From contig NC_064623.1 in NCBI RefSeq assembly GCF_023898315.1, forward strand, positions 19,419,140 through 19,483,139: DNA of 64,000 bases. The letters are read 5' to 3'. This DNA is from Schistocerca nitens (Eukaryota > Arthropoda > Insecta > Orthoptera > Acrididae). Under the pieces are notes generated by a model. It was not told the DNA's origin, ran no database searches, and saw only the letters and a program-made list of their open reading frames with translations. Positions 10,124-22,132 of the stretch are shown piece by piece; position 1 is the first letter of the stretch; every line of letters begins with the position of its first letter. Position numbers and translations under genes: made by a program.

Positions 10124-11721
10124 AACTCCTTTACTACTTTAAGTGTCTCATTTCCTAATCTAATCCCCTCAGCATCACCCGACTTAGTTTGACTACATTC
10201 CATTATCCTCGTTTTGCTTTTGTTGATGTTCATCTTATACCCTCCTTTCAAGACACTGTCCATTCCGTTCAACTGCTCTTCCAAGTCCTTTGCTGCCTCT
10301 GACAGAATTATAATGTCATCGGCGAACCTCAAAGTTTTTACTTCTTCTCCATGAATTTTAATACCTACTCCGAATTTTTCTTTTGTTTCCTTTACTGCTT
10401 GCTCAATATACAAATTGAATAACATCAGGAAGAAGCTACAACCCAGTTTCACTCCTTTCCCAACCACTGCTTCCCTTTCATGTCCCTCGACTCTTATAAC
10501 TGCCATCTGGTTTCTGTACAAATTGTAAATAGCCTTTCGCTCCCTGTATTTTACCCCTGCCACCTTCAGAATTTGAAAGAGAGTATTCCAGTTAACGTTG
10601 TCAAAAGCTTTCTCTAAGTCTACAAATGCTAGAAACGTAGGTTTGCCTTTTCTTAATCTTTCTTCTAAGATAAGTCGTAAGGTTAGTATTGCCTCACATG
10701 TTCCAACATTTCTACGGAATCCAAACTGATCTTCCCCGAGGTCCGCTTCTACCAGTTTTTCCATTCGTCTGTAAAGAATTCGCGTTAATATTTTGCAGCT
10801 GTGACTTATTAAACTGATAGTTCGGTAATTTTCACATCTGTCAACACCTGCTTTCTTTGGGATTGGAATTATTATATTCTTCTTGAAGTCTGAGGGTATT
10901 TCGCCTGTCTCATACAGCCTGCTCACCAGATGGTAGAGTTTTGTCATGACTGGTTCTCCCAAGGCCATCAGTAGTTCTAATGGAATGTTGTCTACTCCCG
11001 GGGCCTTGTTTCGACTCAGGTCTTTCAGTGCTCTGTCAAACTCTTCACGCAGTATCTTATCTCCCATTTCATCTTCATCTACATCCTCTTCCATTTCCAT
11101 AATATTGTCCTCAAGTACATCTCCCTTGTATAAACCCTCTATATACTCCTTCCACCTTTCTGCCTTCCTTTCTTTGCTTAGAACTGGGTTTCCATCTGAG
11201 CTCTTGATATTCATACAAGTGGTTCTCTTCTCTCCAAAGGTGTCTTTCATTTTCCTGTAGGCAGTATCTATCTTACCCCTAGTGAGACAAGCCACTACAT
11301 CCTTACATTTGTCCTCTAGCCATCCCTGCTTAGCCATTTTGCGCTTCCTGTCGATCTCATTTTTGAGACGTTTGTATTCCTTTTTGCCTGCTTCATTTAC
11401 TGCACTTTTATATTTTCTCCTTTCATCAATTAAATTCAATACTTCTTCTGTTACCCAAGGATTTCTATTAGCCCTCGTCTTTTTACCTTCTTGATCGTCT
11501 GCTGCCTTCACTACTTCATCCCTCAGAGCTACCCATTCTTCTTCTACTGCATTTCTTTCCCCCATTCCTGTCAATTGTTCCCTTATGCTCTTCCTGAAAC
11601 TCTCTACAACCTCTGGTTTTTTCAGTTTATCCAGGTCCCATCTCCTTAAATTCCCACCTTTTTGCAGTTTCTTCAGTTTCAATCTGCAGTTCATAACCAA
11701 TAGATTGTGGTCAGCATTCAC
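10102..11721 (-). pseudogene. LINE reverse transcriptase, long open frame of 539 codons
   Basis: From the end of the endonuclease (NADHNLLVMN), the frame runs through a charged linker to the RT domain: NKAPGVDNIP, IIIPIPKKAGVDRCENYRTI, FLAFVDLEKAFDNVNW, the G-C-S strand and LRFADDIIIL with the catalytic F-A-D-D. The family's RQGCSLSPMLF is changed to KLGCSFFLMLF, which may impair activity. A frame change near 10115 separates it from the C-terminal part at 9563-10123. Confidence 0.92.
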
Positions 11722-11856
11722 ATCTGCCCCTGGAAATGTCTTACAATTTAAAACCTGGTTCCTAAATCTCTATCTTAACATTATATAATCTATCTGATAC
11801 CTTTTAGTATCTCCAGTATTCTTCCAGGTATACAACCTTCTTTTATGATTCTTGAA

Positions 11857-12524
11857 TCAAGTGTTAGCTATGATTAAGTTATGCTCTGTGCAAAATTCTA
11901 CAAGGCGGCTTCCTCTTTCATTTCTTCCCCCCAATCCATATTCACCTACTATGTTTCCTTCTCTCCCTTTTCCTACTGACGAATTCCAGTCACCCATGAC
12001 TATTAAATTTTCGTCTCCCTTCACTACCTGAATAATTTCTTTTATCTCGTCATACATTTCATCAATTTCTTCATCATCTGCAGAGCTAGTTGGCATATAA
12101 ACTTGTACTACTGTAGTAGGCGTGGGCTTCATGTCTATCTTGGCCACAATAATGCGTTCACTATGCTGTTTGTAGTAGCTAACCCGCACTCCTATTTTTT
12201 ATTCATTATTAAACCTACTCCTGCATTACCCCTATTTGATTTGGTATTTATAACCCTGTAATCACCTGACCAAAAGTCTTGTTCCTCCTGCCACCGAACT
12301 TCGCTAATTCCCACTATATCTAACTTTAACCTATCCATTTCCCTTTTTAAATTTTCTAACCTACCTGCCCGATTAAGGGATCTGACATTCCACGCTCCGA
12401 TCCGTAGAACGCCAGTTATCTTTCTCCTGATAACGACGTCCTCTTGAGTAGTCCCCGCCCGGAGTTCCGAATGGGGGACTATTTTACCTCCGGAATATTT
12501 TACCCAAGAGGACGCCATCATCAT
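11857..12524 (-). pseudogene. LINE endonuclease domain (APE-type), broken
   Basis: The start is placed at 12524 (MMMASSWVKYSGGKIV). Motifs include GAWNVRSLNRAGRLENL, DIVGISEVRWQ (the catalytic glutamate), IVMGDWNSSVG and, past the break, VNADHNLLVMN. These match the exonuclease-endonuclease-phosphatase fold that nicks the target DNA in RTE elements. A frame change lies near 12190, a TGA at 11857-11859 where the family has tryptophan, and a TAG at 11770-11772. The domain is therefore inactive in this copy. Such sequences are often mis-annotated as host 'craniofacial development protein 2-like' genes. Confidence 0.9.
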
Positions 12525-12842
12525 TTAATCATACAGTAAAGCTGCATGTCCTCGGGAAAATTTACGGCTGTAGTTTCCCCTTGCTTTCAGCCGTTCGCAG
12601 TACCAGCACAGCAAGGCCGTTTTGGTTAATGTTACAAGGCCAGATCAGTCAATCATCCAGACTGTTGCCCCTGGAACTACTGAAAAGGCTGCTGCCCCTC
12701 TTCAGGAACGACACGTTTGTCTGGCCTCTCAACAGATACCCCTCCGTTGTGGTTGCACCTACGGTACGGCTATCTGTATCGCTGAGGCACGCAAGCCTCC
12801 CCACCAACGGCAAGGTCCATGGTTCATGGGGGGATTCACAAA

Positions 12843-13480
12843 TTGAGCAAGTCAATAAGGCGTTGGTCCACTTCTGACCCTCATGCAGGCAGTTATTCGG
12901 CTTAGCATTGATTGATAGAATTGCTGGATGTCCGGCGTTGGACTGTCAAAATCTCGAGTTGGTTGGAGGCCTCTGCCCATAACGATGCAAACGTTCTCAG
13001 TTGGGGAGAGATCCGTGGACCTTACTGGTCAAGGTGTGGTCTGGAAATCACGAAGAGAAGCAGTAGAAATTCTTGCTGGCTGCGGGCGAGCATTATCTTG
13101 CTGAAATGTAAGGCCAGGATGGCTTGCCATGAAGCGCAACGAAACGGGCTGCAGAATATCGTCTACATTCCTCTGTACTGAAAGAGTGCCGCGGTTGACA
13201 AGCAAAGCGGTCCTGCTATGGAATGAAATGGCACCCCAGACAACTGCTCCTGGTTTTCAGGCGGTGTGGCAAGCGAGTCAGGTTGTTGTCCCACCGCTGT
13301 GAGGTGCGTCTCCAGGTAAGTCTTCGTTGGTCATCGGGGCTCAGTTCTGAGCGGGGCTCGTCACTGGAGAGAATTCTACTCCAGTCAGTGCGATTCCAGG
13401 CCGAGGACGTGCCTGCGGATGACCCAGGCAGCAGTGAGATACCAACCTGAATGTCGCCCGTCGTACGGCCCAATTACCAG
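12843..13480 (-). pseudogene. Tc1-like transposase fragment
   Basis: The reverse strand retains degraded Tc1-like transposase blocks. Sequence complementary to the catalytic core lies around 12950-13060 and the conserved VWG region around 13230. Frames are heavily broken. The region after 13480 no longer reads as transposase. Confidence 0.65.
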
Positions 13481-13539
13481 GACTCGTGGTGTGAGGCTGG
13501 ACGCCTTCGATTGTCATCTGTGGCACCCTCTATAGACTA

Positions 13540-13770
13540 ATATCCCTAAGTAGAATAATGCTCCACACGTGCCAACACAACTAGACACAAAACGATCATG
13601 TTCGACAGGGGGCAGAGGGGGGGGGGGCAATGTGGGGGGGGGGCAATGTGGGGGGGAGGGGCAGAGGGTATGTCCATCATTCTTTGAAATGATCTCTTTG
13701 GTGGTCCAGCCGTTACGATACGGGGAGGCATAACGTTGTATGGGCTTACTGACCTCTAAATCTTTGAACA
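13540..13770 (-). mobile_element. Second Tc1-like fragment, with G-rich expansion
   Basis: The two sides of this fragment (CAAAACGATCATGTTCGACA and GTGGTCCAGCCGTTACGATA...CTAAATCTTTGAACAC) match, in inverted order, the block at 38428-38525. A run of G-rich repeats at 13610-13668 sits between them. It is a short dead fragment. Confidence 0.5.
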
Positions 13771-13853
13771 CAGTACAGACGTCTTCAAATTATTAGACTA
13801 AAGACATTTTTTTCCAAAACTTCACATTTAATAAACATTTAAATCCACTTCCA

Positions 13854-14608
13854 TTACTAATACACCCATCGAACAAGTGGACCATTTCCTTTATCTAGGA
13901 AGCATATTATCATCTAATTGCTCATCTGAAAAATACGTGGAGCACAGAATACGTGCTGCCCATGTAGCGTTTGGTCGTCCCCGAAAACGTGTCCTCCTGA
14001 ATAAAGACCTAACAGTATACACCAAACTGATGATGTACAAAGCTGTTGTCATCTCAGCGCTACTGTGTGGTTGCGAAACCTGGACATTATATCGCCGCGA
14101 TCTGAAGAAACTAGAATGCTTCAACCAATAGAAGCTAAGATACATCATGAACATGAAATGTGATGACTTTATATCGAATACCACTGTTCTTGACAAAGCG
14201 AAAACGAATTGTGTAGAAGCTCTCATTGTTGGGCACCAACTAAGATGGGTTGGACATGCCAATCGGATTGAGAGATGACAGACTTCCACGTCAAATGCTG
14301 TACAGTGAAGTGAGCACAGATAAAAAGCGGGGAGGTCCCCTCTTAAACTCTATAAGGATCAGTATAAGAAAAATCTAAAAACCTTGAACATCGATCAGAG
14401 TAACTGGTCCACCATAGCAGAAGATCGCAGTCGCTGGCGCTTAACTACCTCAAATGCTCTTCGAAGACTGGAGAATGACAAATGCCACAGACATAAACTC
14501 CTCGAAGCCCAGCCACGTCCTCCACCGTCCATCATTTGTAATTTCTGTGGTCGCATGTTCCGTGCTAGGACTGGACTACTAAGCCATCGAAGACATTTGC
14601 ACACCTGA
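13854..14608 (+). pseudogene. LINE C-terminal fragment of a different clade, with C2H2 finger
   Basis: The end of an RT-type ORF is recognisable: FLYLGSILSSN, RKRVLLNKDLTVYTKLMMYK, LLCGCETWTLYRRDLKKLE, LRWVGHANRIER. It closes with CNFCGRMFRARTGLLSHRRH, a C2H2 zinc finger of the kind found at the C-terminus of some CR1/I-group LINEs. Stops interrupt the frame between 14131 and 14384. It is 5'-truncated and old. Confidence 0.75.
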
Positions 14609-14649
14609 ACCGTGACAAAGTAAATCGCAGGAGAGAAATGAAAACTCGG

Positions 14650-15220
14650 CTACGAGTATCAGCCGACGACGACGTCCACATACAGATTATATTTGTATAT
14701 CCAATACTTTGTATGCATGCCTTCGTTCTTAATCAACATGTTTATCTTGTCTGCCATACTTTTGATTAACTTTTTATATGACATTTTAATATCATTGTCA
14801 TGGAACCAGATTTCCTCTAGTTTCTCCATTAGATCCTTTTTCGTGGTTATTGTAAATTTCCTTATCCTCTGTTTCACAATAGCACATAAATTTTCAGTTG
14901 GGTTCATATCAGGACTAGTCCCTGGTCACGGCAACAATTTCAGTTGCTTTTCTTCCAAGGACATGGAAACACTTTTGGCTTTGTGGTAAGGTGCCTATCA
15001 CGCATAAAAATGGCATCTTTATTAGGAAACCACTCATATATTTGGGGAAGAAGTTCCTTTTCAAAGATTTCTGTATATTGTTCTTGCCTCATGGTCCCTT
15101 CAACAGTGTGTAATCTGTGTATGATGATTTGCATAGGTTCTATTTGTTTGCAGTTTTTGTTGATTGCATCAATTAACCACTGTTTATTTCCATTTATATA
15201 TTTAGTGGCAAAATTAGCTA
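14650..15220 (-). pseudogene. Tc1-like transposase C-terminal fragment
   Basis: Reverse-strand blocks read LLPQIYEWFPNKDAIFMRD (the region around the second catalytic aspartate) and MNPTENLCAIVKQRIRKFTI (the family's NPIENLW with the glutamate). A C-terminal GMHTKYWIYKY follows. The frame changes between the blocks. No inverted repeat ends were found, so it is a fragment. Confidence 0.75.
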
Positions 15221-15806
15221 TTTAGTGAGGAAAAAGAGTGATTAAGGCTAGTACACTGCAAGAAAGTGTTCTCAATACAAAGAAAATATACCTGCAATGA
15301 TCCTACCCCTCTTCTGTTGGTAAACGATTCAGAAAATGAAGGTTAATCAAAATGATTCCAAATCGTGCTGTTACCGTAAATGCAACATCCATACAAAAAG
15401 TTATCCATGTAAAACTTTAAGTAATCGGACAATAAAATGGGTAAAGTCCTAACTCAGCTACACACTAAGTAATAAACAGTATTTATTTCAAATTGGATTA
15501 CACACATTTAGTCACTATATGCATGTGTTCTGCTAATTATCTCCTTTCACGGACATCACACACCCTCTCGCTACGAGATAACGCGCCACGCGGTTAAACC
15601 AACTTGTAATGTTGATGCATTGAGTTGTTCTGAAAGCTGTGCTGATATTCAAGCCAATAAAAGCGGGTTAAAAGCTGTGAGATATCTGGGGAAGTTAACC
15701 TTGCATTACTGCGCAACTGTTTCACCAGGTATCCAGTCTAGCTTACCACATTCCCAACCAGACTAACTTTAATTATAATCTTTTAATAGTCGTCTTCCGA
15801 CAACCG

Positions 15807-15876
<70 letters not shown>

Positions 15877-18000
15877 AGAATTTAATAAAAAGAAATTTAT
15901 TTTAACATTGGTCATTGTTCCGTTAAAATTTCAGCATATTAAACTTGATTCATAACTAAACTGGTGCCTTATTTAGGATTGTAAAAATATGAGTTTGTAA
16001 TCTTACAGAACACATCAAATATCGAGCCAAGGTTGGGAGACTGCATACAACACTGCATTTATAAAATAACACAGGAAGAGCATTGAACCATATGCAAGAG
16101 GAAATTAATCACAACCAACCGATTCCATTTTCACCCAAAGAAGTTACGTTCGTAGCGCAATCCTGTCCGTCATGTAATTACCACACACTGGTATACTAAA
16201 TTCATACTAACTCTCTGTGAAATCTTCCCGAAAAGAATAGCCGAGGGCTACTTTGATGATTACACCACATGCTTCACATGGTCAGCTTGGTTTACACAAA
16301 GAGTGTAACTCCACAATAAGTTTGACAATTTTAAATAAATTACATCGAAACGCAATTTACTAAAGCAAAACCTTGAACTGGTTACTATCGTCTTACTATT
16401 AACCTGATGGGTCAAACAGTTACATAAGCACGTGGTACTGGTCTCGCAAAGTACACCCCACGTGGGTTGAACATAAAGAAAAGTTGCTATATTGAAAAAT
16501 ATTGTCAAGACGAGACGTTATAATCACACAAGCATTCGCATTTAAGACTGATGATCTTAGTTAGAGTTACTGATCAACACGTGGTTCCACTTAACTCACA
16601 AAGTAGTGACAAAGCAACTACCGGAAGATATTCTGAACTTCACACGCGACTTACACTGCGTTGGAATTTAAGATAACATTAGATATTTTAGAGATAAACC
16701 TGAAATAAAGGTGATTAAATTTTCAGTTAGGCTGAACTTAAGAAATCCATTGTCCTACGGACTTAGCAGACACGCGCTTAGCCGGAGATCTTACCACTTC
16801 AGACGCTCGCCGCGGACAGACTGCCGTGGTCCCTTCCTGAGGGTGGCTCACAAATACAAACGGAAGTGGCCAGAGGGGCAGCTTCCTATACCAACATGAC
16901 AACGGACGGACAGAACCATACCAATAATAGAAACGTCTTTGCTTTTAGAAAGCGTAGCTACCTGTTCCGACGTTGGTCCTACTGTTCTCTAGCAGACAGG
17001 CTTGTCTGCTACCATCGAGCATGCAACTAGAAATACATTTGCTCATTCATCCTCTCACACAGAAGGGAAGGGGGATGACAGTATCTTACCATATACAGTA
17101 TATAAAAGAAAGCGGATGTAGGTTCCGTATGAGACTGTGTGACATGAATTACATATAAGCTTTGTTTTAAAGTGTAGTAGTGTGACAGATAGTTCTTGAT
17201 TATGTGTAAACGTAACACGTTCCACTGCTCAGTCTCCTCCCAGATAGAGTCAGAACACCACAGTAAATTTAGAAGTGGAATGTATGCCGTAAATGACAAC
17301 AGATTTAAGAAATTAACATGAAAGGAATCCAACGGCGACCTATCAAACTCACCGTCCTTCGAAGAGAGCTTGGCTGCACACCCTAGGTGCGCTGTATCAC
17401 CCACTCCAACTTCCCCCACACGATTCTGTGGCCAGGAAAACCCAGAGATGAGGTTTCCGCCACCAACCTAAACCGGTAACTTTCACGCGAGGAGAGCAAA
17501 CCTCTTTGCCTACCTGAAAACTCCAGGGGTTACCCATTCTGTACGACTACCGCTGATTCTCTGCAGCAGACTAAACCAACGTACAGCAAAGTGAAACTCA
17601 CCCACATTCATTCGCTCACGCATTCCAGAGAGTTTTGTATCACTGGAAAGTAAATAAAATGATAATGAAAGGGGACTACAGGACCCTTTCAGTTGATAGA
17701 ATAAATAACAAGATGGAGTACACCACAGAAACATAAAATGTTACTGTAAACACAGTTTCAAAGCATTCACACAGACAACTCACACCAACACCCTTGGAGG
17801 GAAAATGACAACTGTTACCAACTGTGAAAAATTCAGTGATCTGTGAGTTGCTTGGAAGGGAAGTTTGGTAGCATCAACAAACCATTAAAAAAAAATCTGT
17901 TATCACACTTTTCTCTCCTATTTTTACACCTGAAAACGTAAGAGCATCAAAAATAATCGTTTAGTCTAATAATCTGAACACGTCTTTACTCTCACCAGTC
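15221..18000. other. Unassigned spacer
   Basis: Apart from the TA microsatellite I see no gene, RNA or recognisable transposon ends. Open frames here are short and lack conserved motifs. Confidence 0.4.
15811..15874. repeat. (TA)32 microsatellite
   Basis: This is an uninterrupted run of 32 TA dinucleotides. Confidence 0.97.
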
Positions 18001-18034
18001 AAAGTTACGGTGACGCAGTACTCTTCCCCTATGC

Positions 18035-18375
18035 GCGTCTTTTCAGTGGTGCATTCGACAGTGACTTCGTTTTTATGGGTGATAATGCGAGACGTGGGAT
18101 AGCGCACGTGGAGAGGCTCTTGGAAAGAGACGATATTCGCCGAATGATGTGGTCTGCCTGTTCCCCCGATTTAATTCCCACCGTGTACGTGTGAGGTGCG
18201 TCGGGAAGTATGCAGCAGTTGTCAGACGCGCTGGTGGTGGTTGGATGGAAGACTCCACCACAGGAGCGCCTCACCAACCACACGGCTGGCCTGGGAGCAT
18301 ACACTGCCGTCCATGCTGATCACGTGCTCTGTCAAGAACCACGTCACACCTTTTTGCAATGTCCGGGAGACCGTC
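18035..18375 (+). pseudogene. Tc1-like transposase fragment
   Basis: The sequence reads FVFMGDNARRGIAHVERLLE followed by DDIRRMMWSACSPDLIP, the region from the second catalytic aspartate to the SPDL-P motif. The expected glutamate segment is changed (TVYV instead of IEHV) and a stop follows. Later frames keep traces of the C-terminal helix and an ADHVLCQ tail. It is a dead fragment without visible ends. Confidence 0.7.
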
Positions 18376-18413
18376 ATAAATCGCAAAACTGGTTCTGAGT
18401 TATTATTATCTTT

Positions 18414-19745
18414 GAATATTATTGAAAATCAGATTGCGTTGCGCTAAAAATATTGTGTGTCAGTTTAGTGTTGAACAGAATAAGTAAAGAGAGAAATGTT
18501 TGAGTACGTTGAGTTTTGCTCAGCTGTTTGAAAATCAAGTACCGTAGAGGTTTACCAGCACAGTCATTTATAAATTTTTCTAAGCGGACGTTTCATAATT
18601 CTTCAAAACTTCGACTGATTCAGCTGTGGGTTTGCTCTGTTGTGGCCCATTACCGGTCTGCATGTCAAGAGTTAACATTGTCTTTCCGTTGGAAGGACAA
18701 CACTACTTCTTCAAGACTACATGGAAATCCACTACTTTCGTGTGCATTTTCTTTTACCGATCAGACTCTGTGCAATGTAATTACTACTGTGATGAATGAT
18801 CAGGACTGACTTTATAGACAGTGTACAATTTTAGCTTTTGACCAACATTGTATCGATAAGTGTGTGCATTTGATATATTTATTAGTGTTAATGTAAAAAA
18901 AAATTAACAAATATGTAGTGGTCATTGCCCAAAAGAATTTGTAAAATTTTTTGTGGGGAGCATGGGGGATATGTAAGCAGGATGTTTAGGTTTTTATGTT
19001 GGTAACGTCACGTAGCGCTCTGTATGAAAAACACTGGCTGTGCTGTGTGCAGTCTGTGGCTGGTTGGCATTATGGGAATATTCGCTTTTGTAGTGTTGGG
19101 CAGTTGGATGTGAACAGCGCGTAGCGTTGCGCAGTTGGAGGTGAGCCGCCAGCAGTGGTGGATGTGGGGAGAGAGATGGCAGGGTTTTGAGAGCGGACGA
19201 TCTGGACGTGTGTCCGTCAGAAAAAGGAAATTTGTAAGACTGCATGTCATGAACTGATATGTATATTATGACTTTTGAACACTATTAAGGTTTGTGTAGA
19301 AGAGTGTGAGAGTGACGTAATAATGTGATTAGGTTGGTAGACTGGATACATGTCCGAACAACGCACACTTGTTTGTTCTTTATCAAAATCTTTCATTTGC
19401 TAACTATGCCTATCAGTAGTTAGTGCCTTCAGTAGTTAGAATCTTTTATTTAGCTGGCAGTAGTGACGCTCGCTGTATTGCAGTAGTTCGAGTAACGAAG
19501 ATTTTTGTGAGGTAAGTGATTCACGAAGGGTATAGGTTATTGTTAGTCAGGGCAATTCTTTTGTAGGGATTATTGAAAGTCAGACTGCGTTGCGCTAAAA
19601 ATATTGTATGTCAGTTTAGTGTTGATCAGAATAAGTAAAGAGAGAAATGTCTCAGTATCTTCAGTTTTGCTCAGCTGTTGGAAAATCAAATAGCGTAAGA
19701 GGTTTACCAGCACTGTCATTTATAATTTTTTCTAAGGGTACGTTA
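18414..19745 (+). mobile_element. LTR-type retroelement fossil, internally very short
   Basis: A segment of about 180 bp at 18414-18597 recurs at 19564-19740 as the end of a longer repeat that begins TGTAAGCAGG at 18972. A purine-rich GGGGAGCATGGGGG just before 18972 looks like a polypurine tract. I read this as the end of a 5' LTR, a short interior of about 370 bp and a 3' LTR of about 770 bp. No coding domain is visible, so the family cannot be named. It is broken and carries a further insertion (19291-19368). Confidence 0.5.
19291..19368 (+). repeat. Left arm of a 78-79 bp inverted repeat
   Basis: The arm begins TTTGTGTAGAAGAGTGTGAG. It is matched in inverted orientation by 19916-19993 with two mismatches by my reading. 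It interrupts the LTR-type repeat. Confidence 0.85.
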
Positions 19746-19915
19746 CACTTTGAATAAAGGTGTAATTTCTGTTCGTCTCGATGCGTTCTTCTTTCGGTTA
19801 CCTTCTGCACTATGCTTAGCAGTTCTTTGTATGTATGGTCCAAGTTTCGTCGAGCTACGTCCTTGTCAGTACGCATCATGGGAAAGATAGTTTCATCCTT
19901 CAGTTTAGCACAGCA

Positions 19916-19993
19916 GTGTGCGTTGTTCGGACATGTATCCAGTCTACCAACCTCATCACTTTATTACGTCACTCTCACACTCTTCTACACAAA
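19916..19993 (-). repeat. Right arm of the inverted repeat
   Basis: The arm ends CTCTTCTACACAAA and is the reverse complement of 19291-19368, separated from it by 547 bp. The pair could be transposon ends or a fold-back arrangement. Confidence 0.85.
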
Positions 19994-21055
19994 CAGGCAC
20001 AATCCATTAAACAAATCCGCCATATCGGTGTACTTCTAAACCATTCGCGACGTAAACTGTAATAACTGGACACCGTTCCCACTGTTCTCGTATACTCCAG
20101 CCATTCGTCATATCACGCATTATCAGCTGATGCACGTGTAGGCATCGGTTGTGAATTACGCCCACTGCAGGGAGGTTAATTTGTTGCAAACAGTATGGTA
20201 AATGCCTGCAGAGGATACTGCCGAACGGCCATTAGCTGTTAGGCCAAACAGATGGAATTAACGTCGGATATAAACCGGGCGACGGCAGATATTCAACTGT
20301 AAACGTTATCTCGTTGGGCGAGCAGAGGACAGCTCGGGCCCGCTTTAAAACGCTTACCGGTGTTACGGAACTGGTTCTGCAGACCGGCGGACACCACCTC
20401 GTCTCCTCTCTTCGTTTCTTTTTTCTCTTTTTTACGGCTGACGTCACGACCTGACCGGCGCCCAAACTTGTCCTGACCTTGCTTAACAGAGGAGCGCATG
20501 AATAATGCAGCCGACGCGCGAGTGAAACGATCGCAGAATGCTACTGGTTCTCGCTTTACAGCAATTCGTGTTCGCCAAGTCCAGAACTGTTTTATTGGTA
20601 CGCAAATTTGGGACAGTGGCCTTTCCAGGGGTGTTTTTTACTGCCGCCTGCAGGCACGATATTCGATTCGGGACCGCTCGAATACAGAAGCCTCATTACC
20701 GAGTTACGTCGTTACGAGATGCTCGCAAATTAATGGACGATTTCACGTGGCAAAACTTTCACTGACACCGATCATAAATACACAATCTTAGCACAAATTC
20801 CAAGACAGCATTTTGAAGCTCGGACGTCAGAACTTGAGAAACTACCGTACTGTAACTTTCTATCATTTTTCCATGGCCTTCAATTGTCTGAAATTCGATT
20901 ACTGTGGCTAAAACACAAGGATGTTAAAAATATTCCCTCATTTGAGTGGTGTCATATCTTAACAACAGGATACAGAGGACTGTAGTAAGTTGAAAGTCTC
21001 CCTTTGAGACTGTCGCTAAATCAAGTTCCTTTCCCAGGTGATATAGGAAGAGCAG
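19994..21055. other. Unassigned spacer
   Basis: No gene or element could be identified. A T/C-rich run lies near 20400-20440. Confidence 0.4.
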
Positions 21056-21059
21056 TAAG

Positions 21060-21260
21060 GAAAGAATAAGTACCGTGTCCTGTGTGGTTCTGTACTTGGT
21101 TCACTTTTCTTCTTGACCCACATTAATGAATTACCCGGGACACAGGAGGATCCTTCAAAAACTGTGCCAGCTTGTAATGACACCAGTATACTGAAAAAGG
21201 GCCAAACCGCGGCTTCGACGAAGCGCTTATACCTTCTACTTGTTGGTAACATCCATCTGA
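21060..21260 (+). pseudogene. Jockey/CR1-like LINE reverse transcriptase scrap
   Basis: One frame reads VLCGSVLGSLFFLTHINELP, a decayed form of the conserved GxxQGSVLGPLLFLIYINDLP strand of Jockey-group reverse transcriptases. Only about 60 residues are recognisable. Confidence 0.6.
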
Positions 21261-21376
21261 ATATTGCGCTAGTAGCTTACGTAATGTTGTGGACCATCCA
21301 CAGACAGGATTATAAACAGCTTTGGTCATATCATAACAGCTGTGGCTATAGTATGATATGTCAGCTATCTGTCTGT

Positions 21377-21519
21377 GTCGCAGGTTCGAATCCTGCCCCG
21401 GGCATGGATGTGTGTGATGTCCTTAGGTTAGTTAGGTTTAAGTAGTTCTAAGTTCTAGGGGACTGATGACCTCTGATGTTAAGTCCCATAGTGCACAGAG
21501 CCATTTGAACCATTTGAAT
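21377..21519 (+). repeat. SINE family A, 5'-truncated
   Basis: It begins at the B-box (GGTTCGAATCC) and continues to GAGCCATTTGAACCATTTGA. The tRNA-like head is missing. Confidence 0.9.
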
Positions 21520-22132
21520 TTGTGTGTGTCGGCTAAGGCACGTAAGCATTTGCGCTATTGTCCTGTCTTCGTGCCACATACGCACAGAAATACGATGTAT
21601 ACCTGTCCACATGTAGCAGCGATGAATTAGAGTGTGCAATAAAGCTGTAAACTTAAGACATGTGCTTGGAAATGACCCACGGTAGAAACTGGCCAATTGC
21701 CAGTATAATAAAAAGAATACAGCCTACTTGGGTCATATTTTCATTCTCAGAATACGTTGACGCTGGGGACCCCCAACAAAAATAAAATTTTAAAACATTT
21801 ATCGAGATTTCTAAGATGGTGCCCCAATTGGCCTTTCAAGAATTCCTTCTGGGCCTAGAAAATGCTCTTACGTAAGGGAAGGATAGTAACCCCAAAGGAG
21901 AAGGAAAAATTGGGCAGTGTTGCCTGTGTGGGTGGAAGTGGTTCACTTTTCCTATCAGATTAGAGAAAGCAAAGATCGGGATTGTGATCCACTTTGCAAG
22001 TACCAGATCTGAAAGTGCCGCATTCCTTAGCATCGAAGGAAAGACGTATATCACACACTTCACCCCTGTCCACCAAAGCGTTATCACTTTCATAACGGTT
22101 CCACAATTAACAATGTTGATGATCCCTTTTCT

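Larger units (their letters stand above)
9540..12834 (-). mobile_element. Essentially full-length RTE-type LINE (3.3 kb)
   Basis: The order on the reverse strand is a 5' leader of about 310 bp, an APE-type endonuclease, a reverse transcriptase, a C-terminal region, and an AAC-rich tail. The 8 bp duplication TTCACAAA flanks it. It is the only copy here with an endonuclease and leader, so it serves as reference for the truncated copies at 2201, 26840, 30744 and 56057. Confidence 0.93.
9401..13480 (-). mobile_element. Tc1-like transposon remnant split by an RTE LINE
   Basis: The left end follows TA at 9399-9400 (CACTGTAAGACAAGAAAATA). The element runs to about 9539, is interrupted by the LINE at 9540-12834, and resumes at 12843. 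Reverse-strand transposase sequence continues to about 13480. The right end is not found and seems truncated. TTCACAAA at 9532-9539 is repeated at 12835-12842 around the LINE. Confidence 0.8.

Noticed and set aside
11857-12524. Possible host 'craniofacial development protein 2-like' gene
   Set aside because: It is the endonuclease of an RTE LINE: continuous with the LINE reverse transcriptase, inside target duplications, and broken by stops.
13610-13668. G-rich runs as possible quadruplex-forming control elements
   Set aside because: They interrupt a dead Tc1-like fragment and look like simple-sequence expansion. Nothing points to a promoter nearby.
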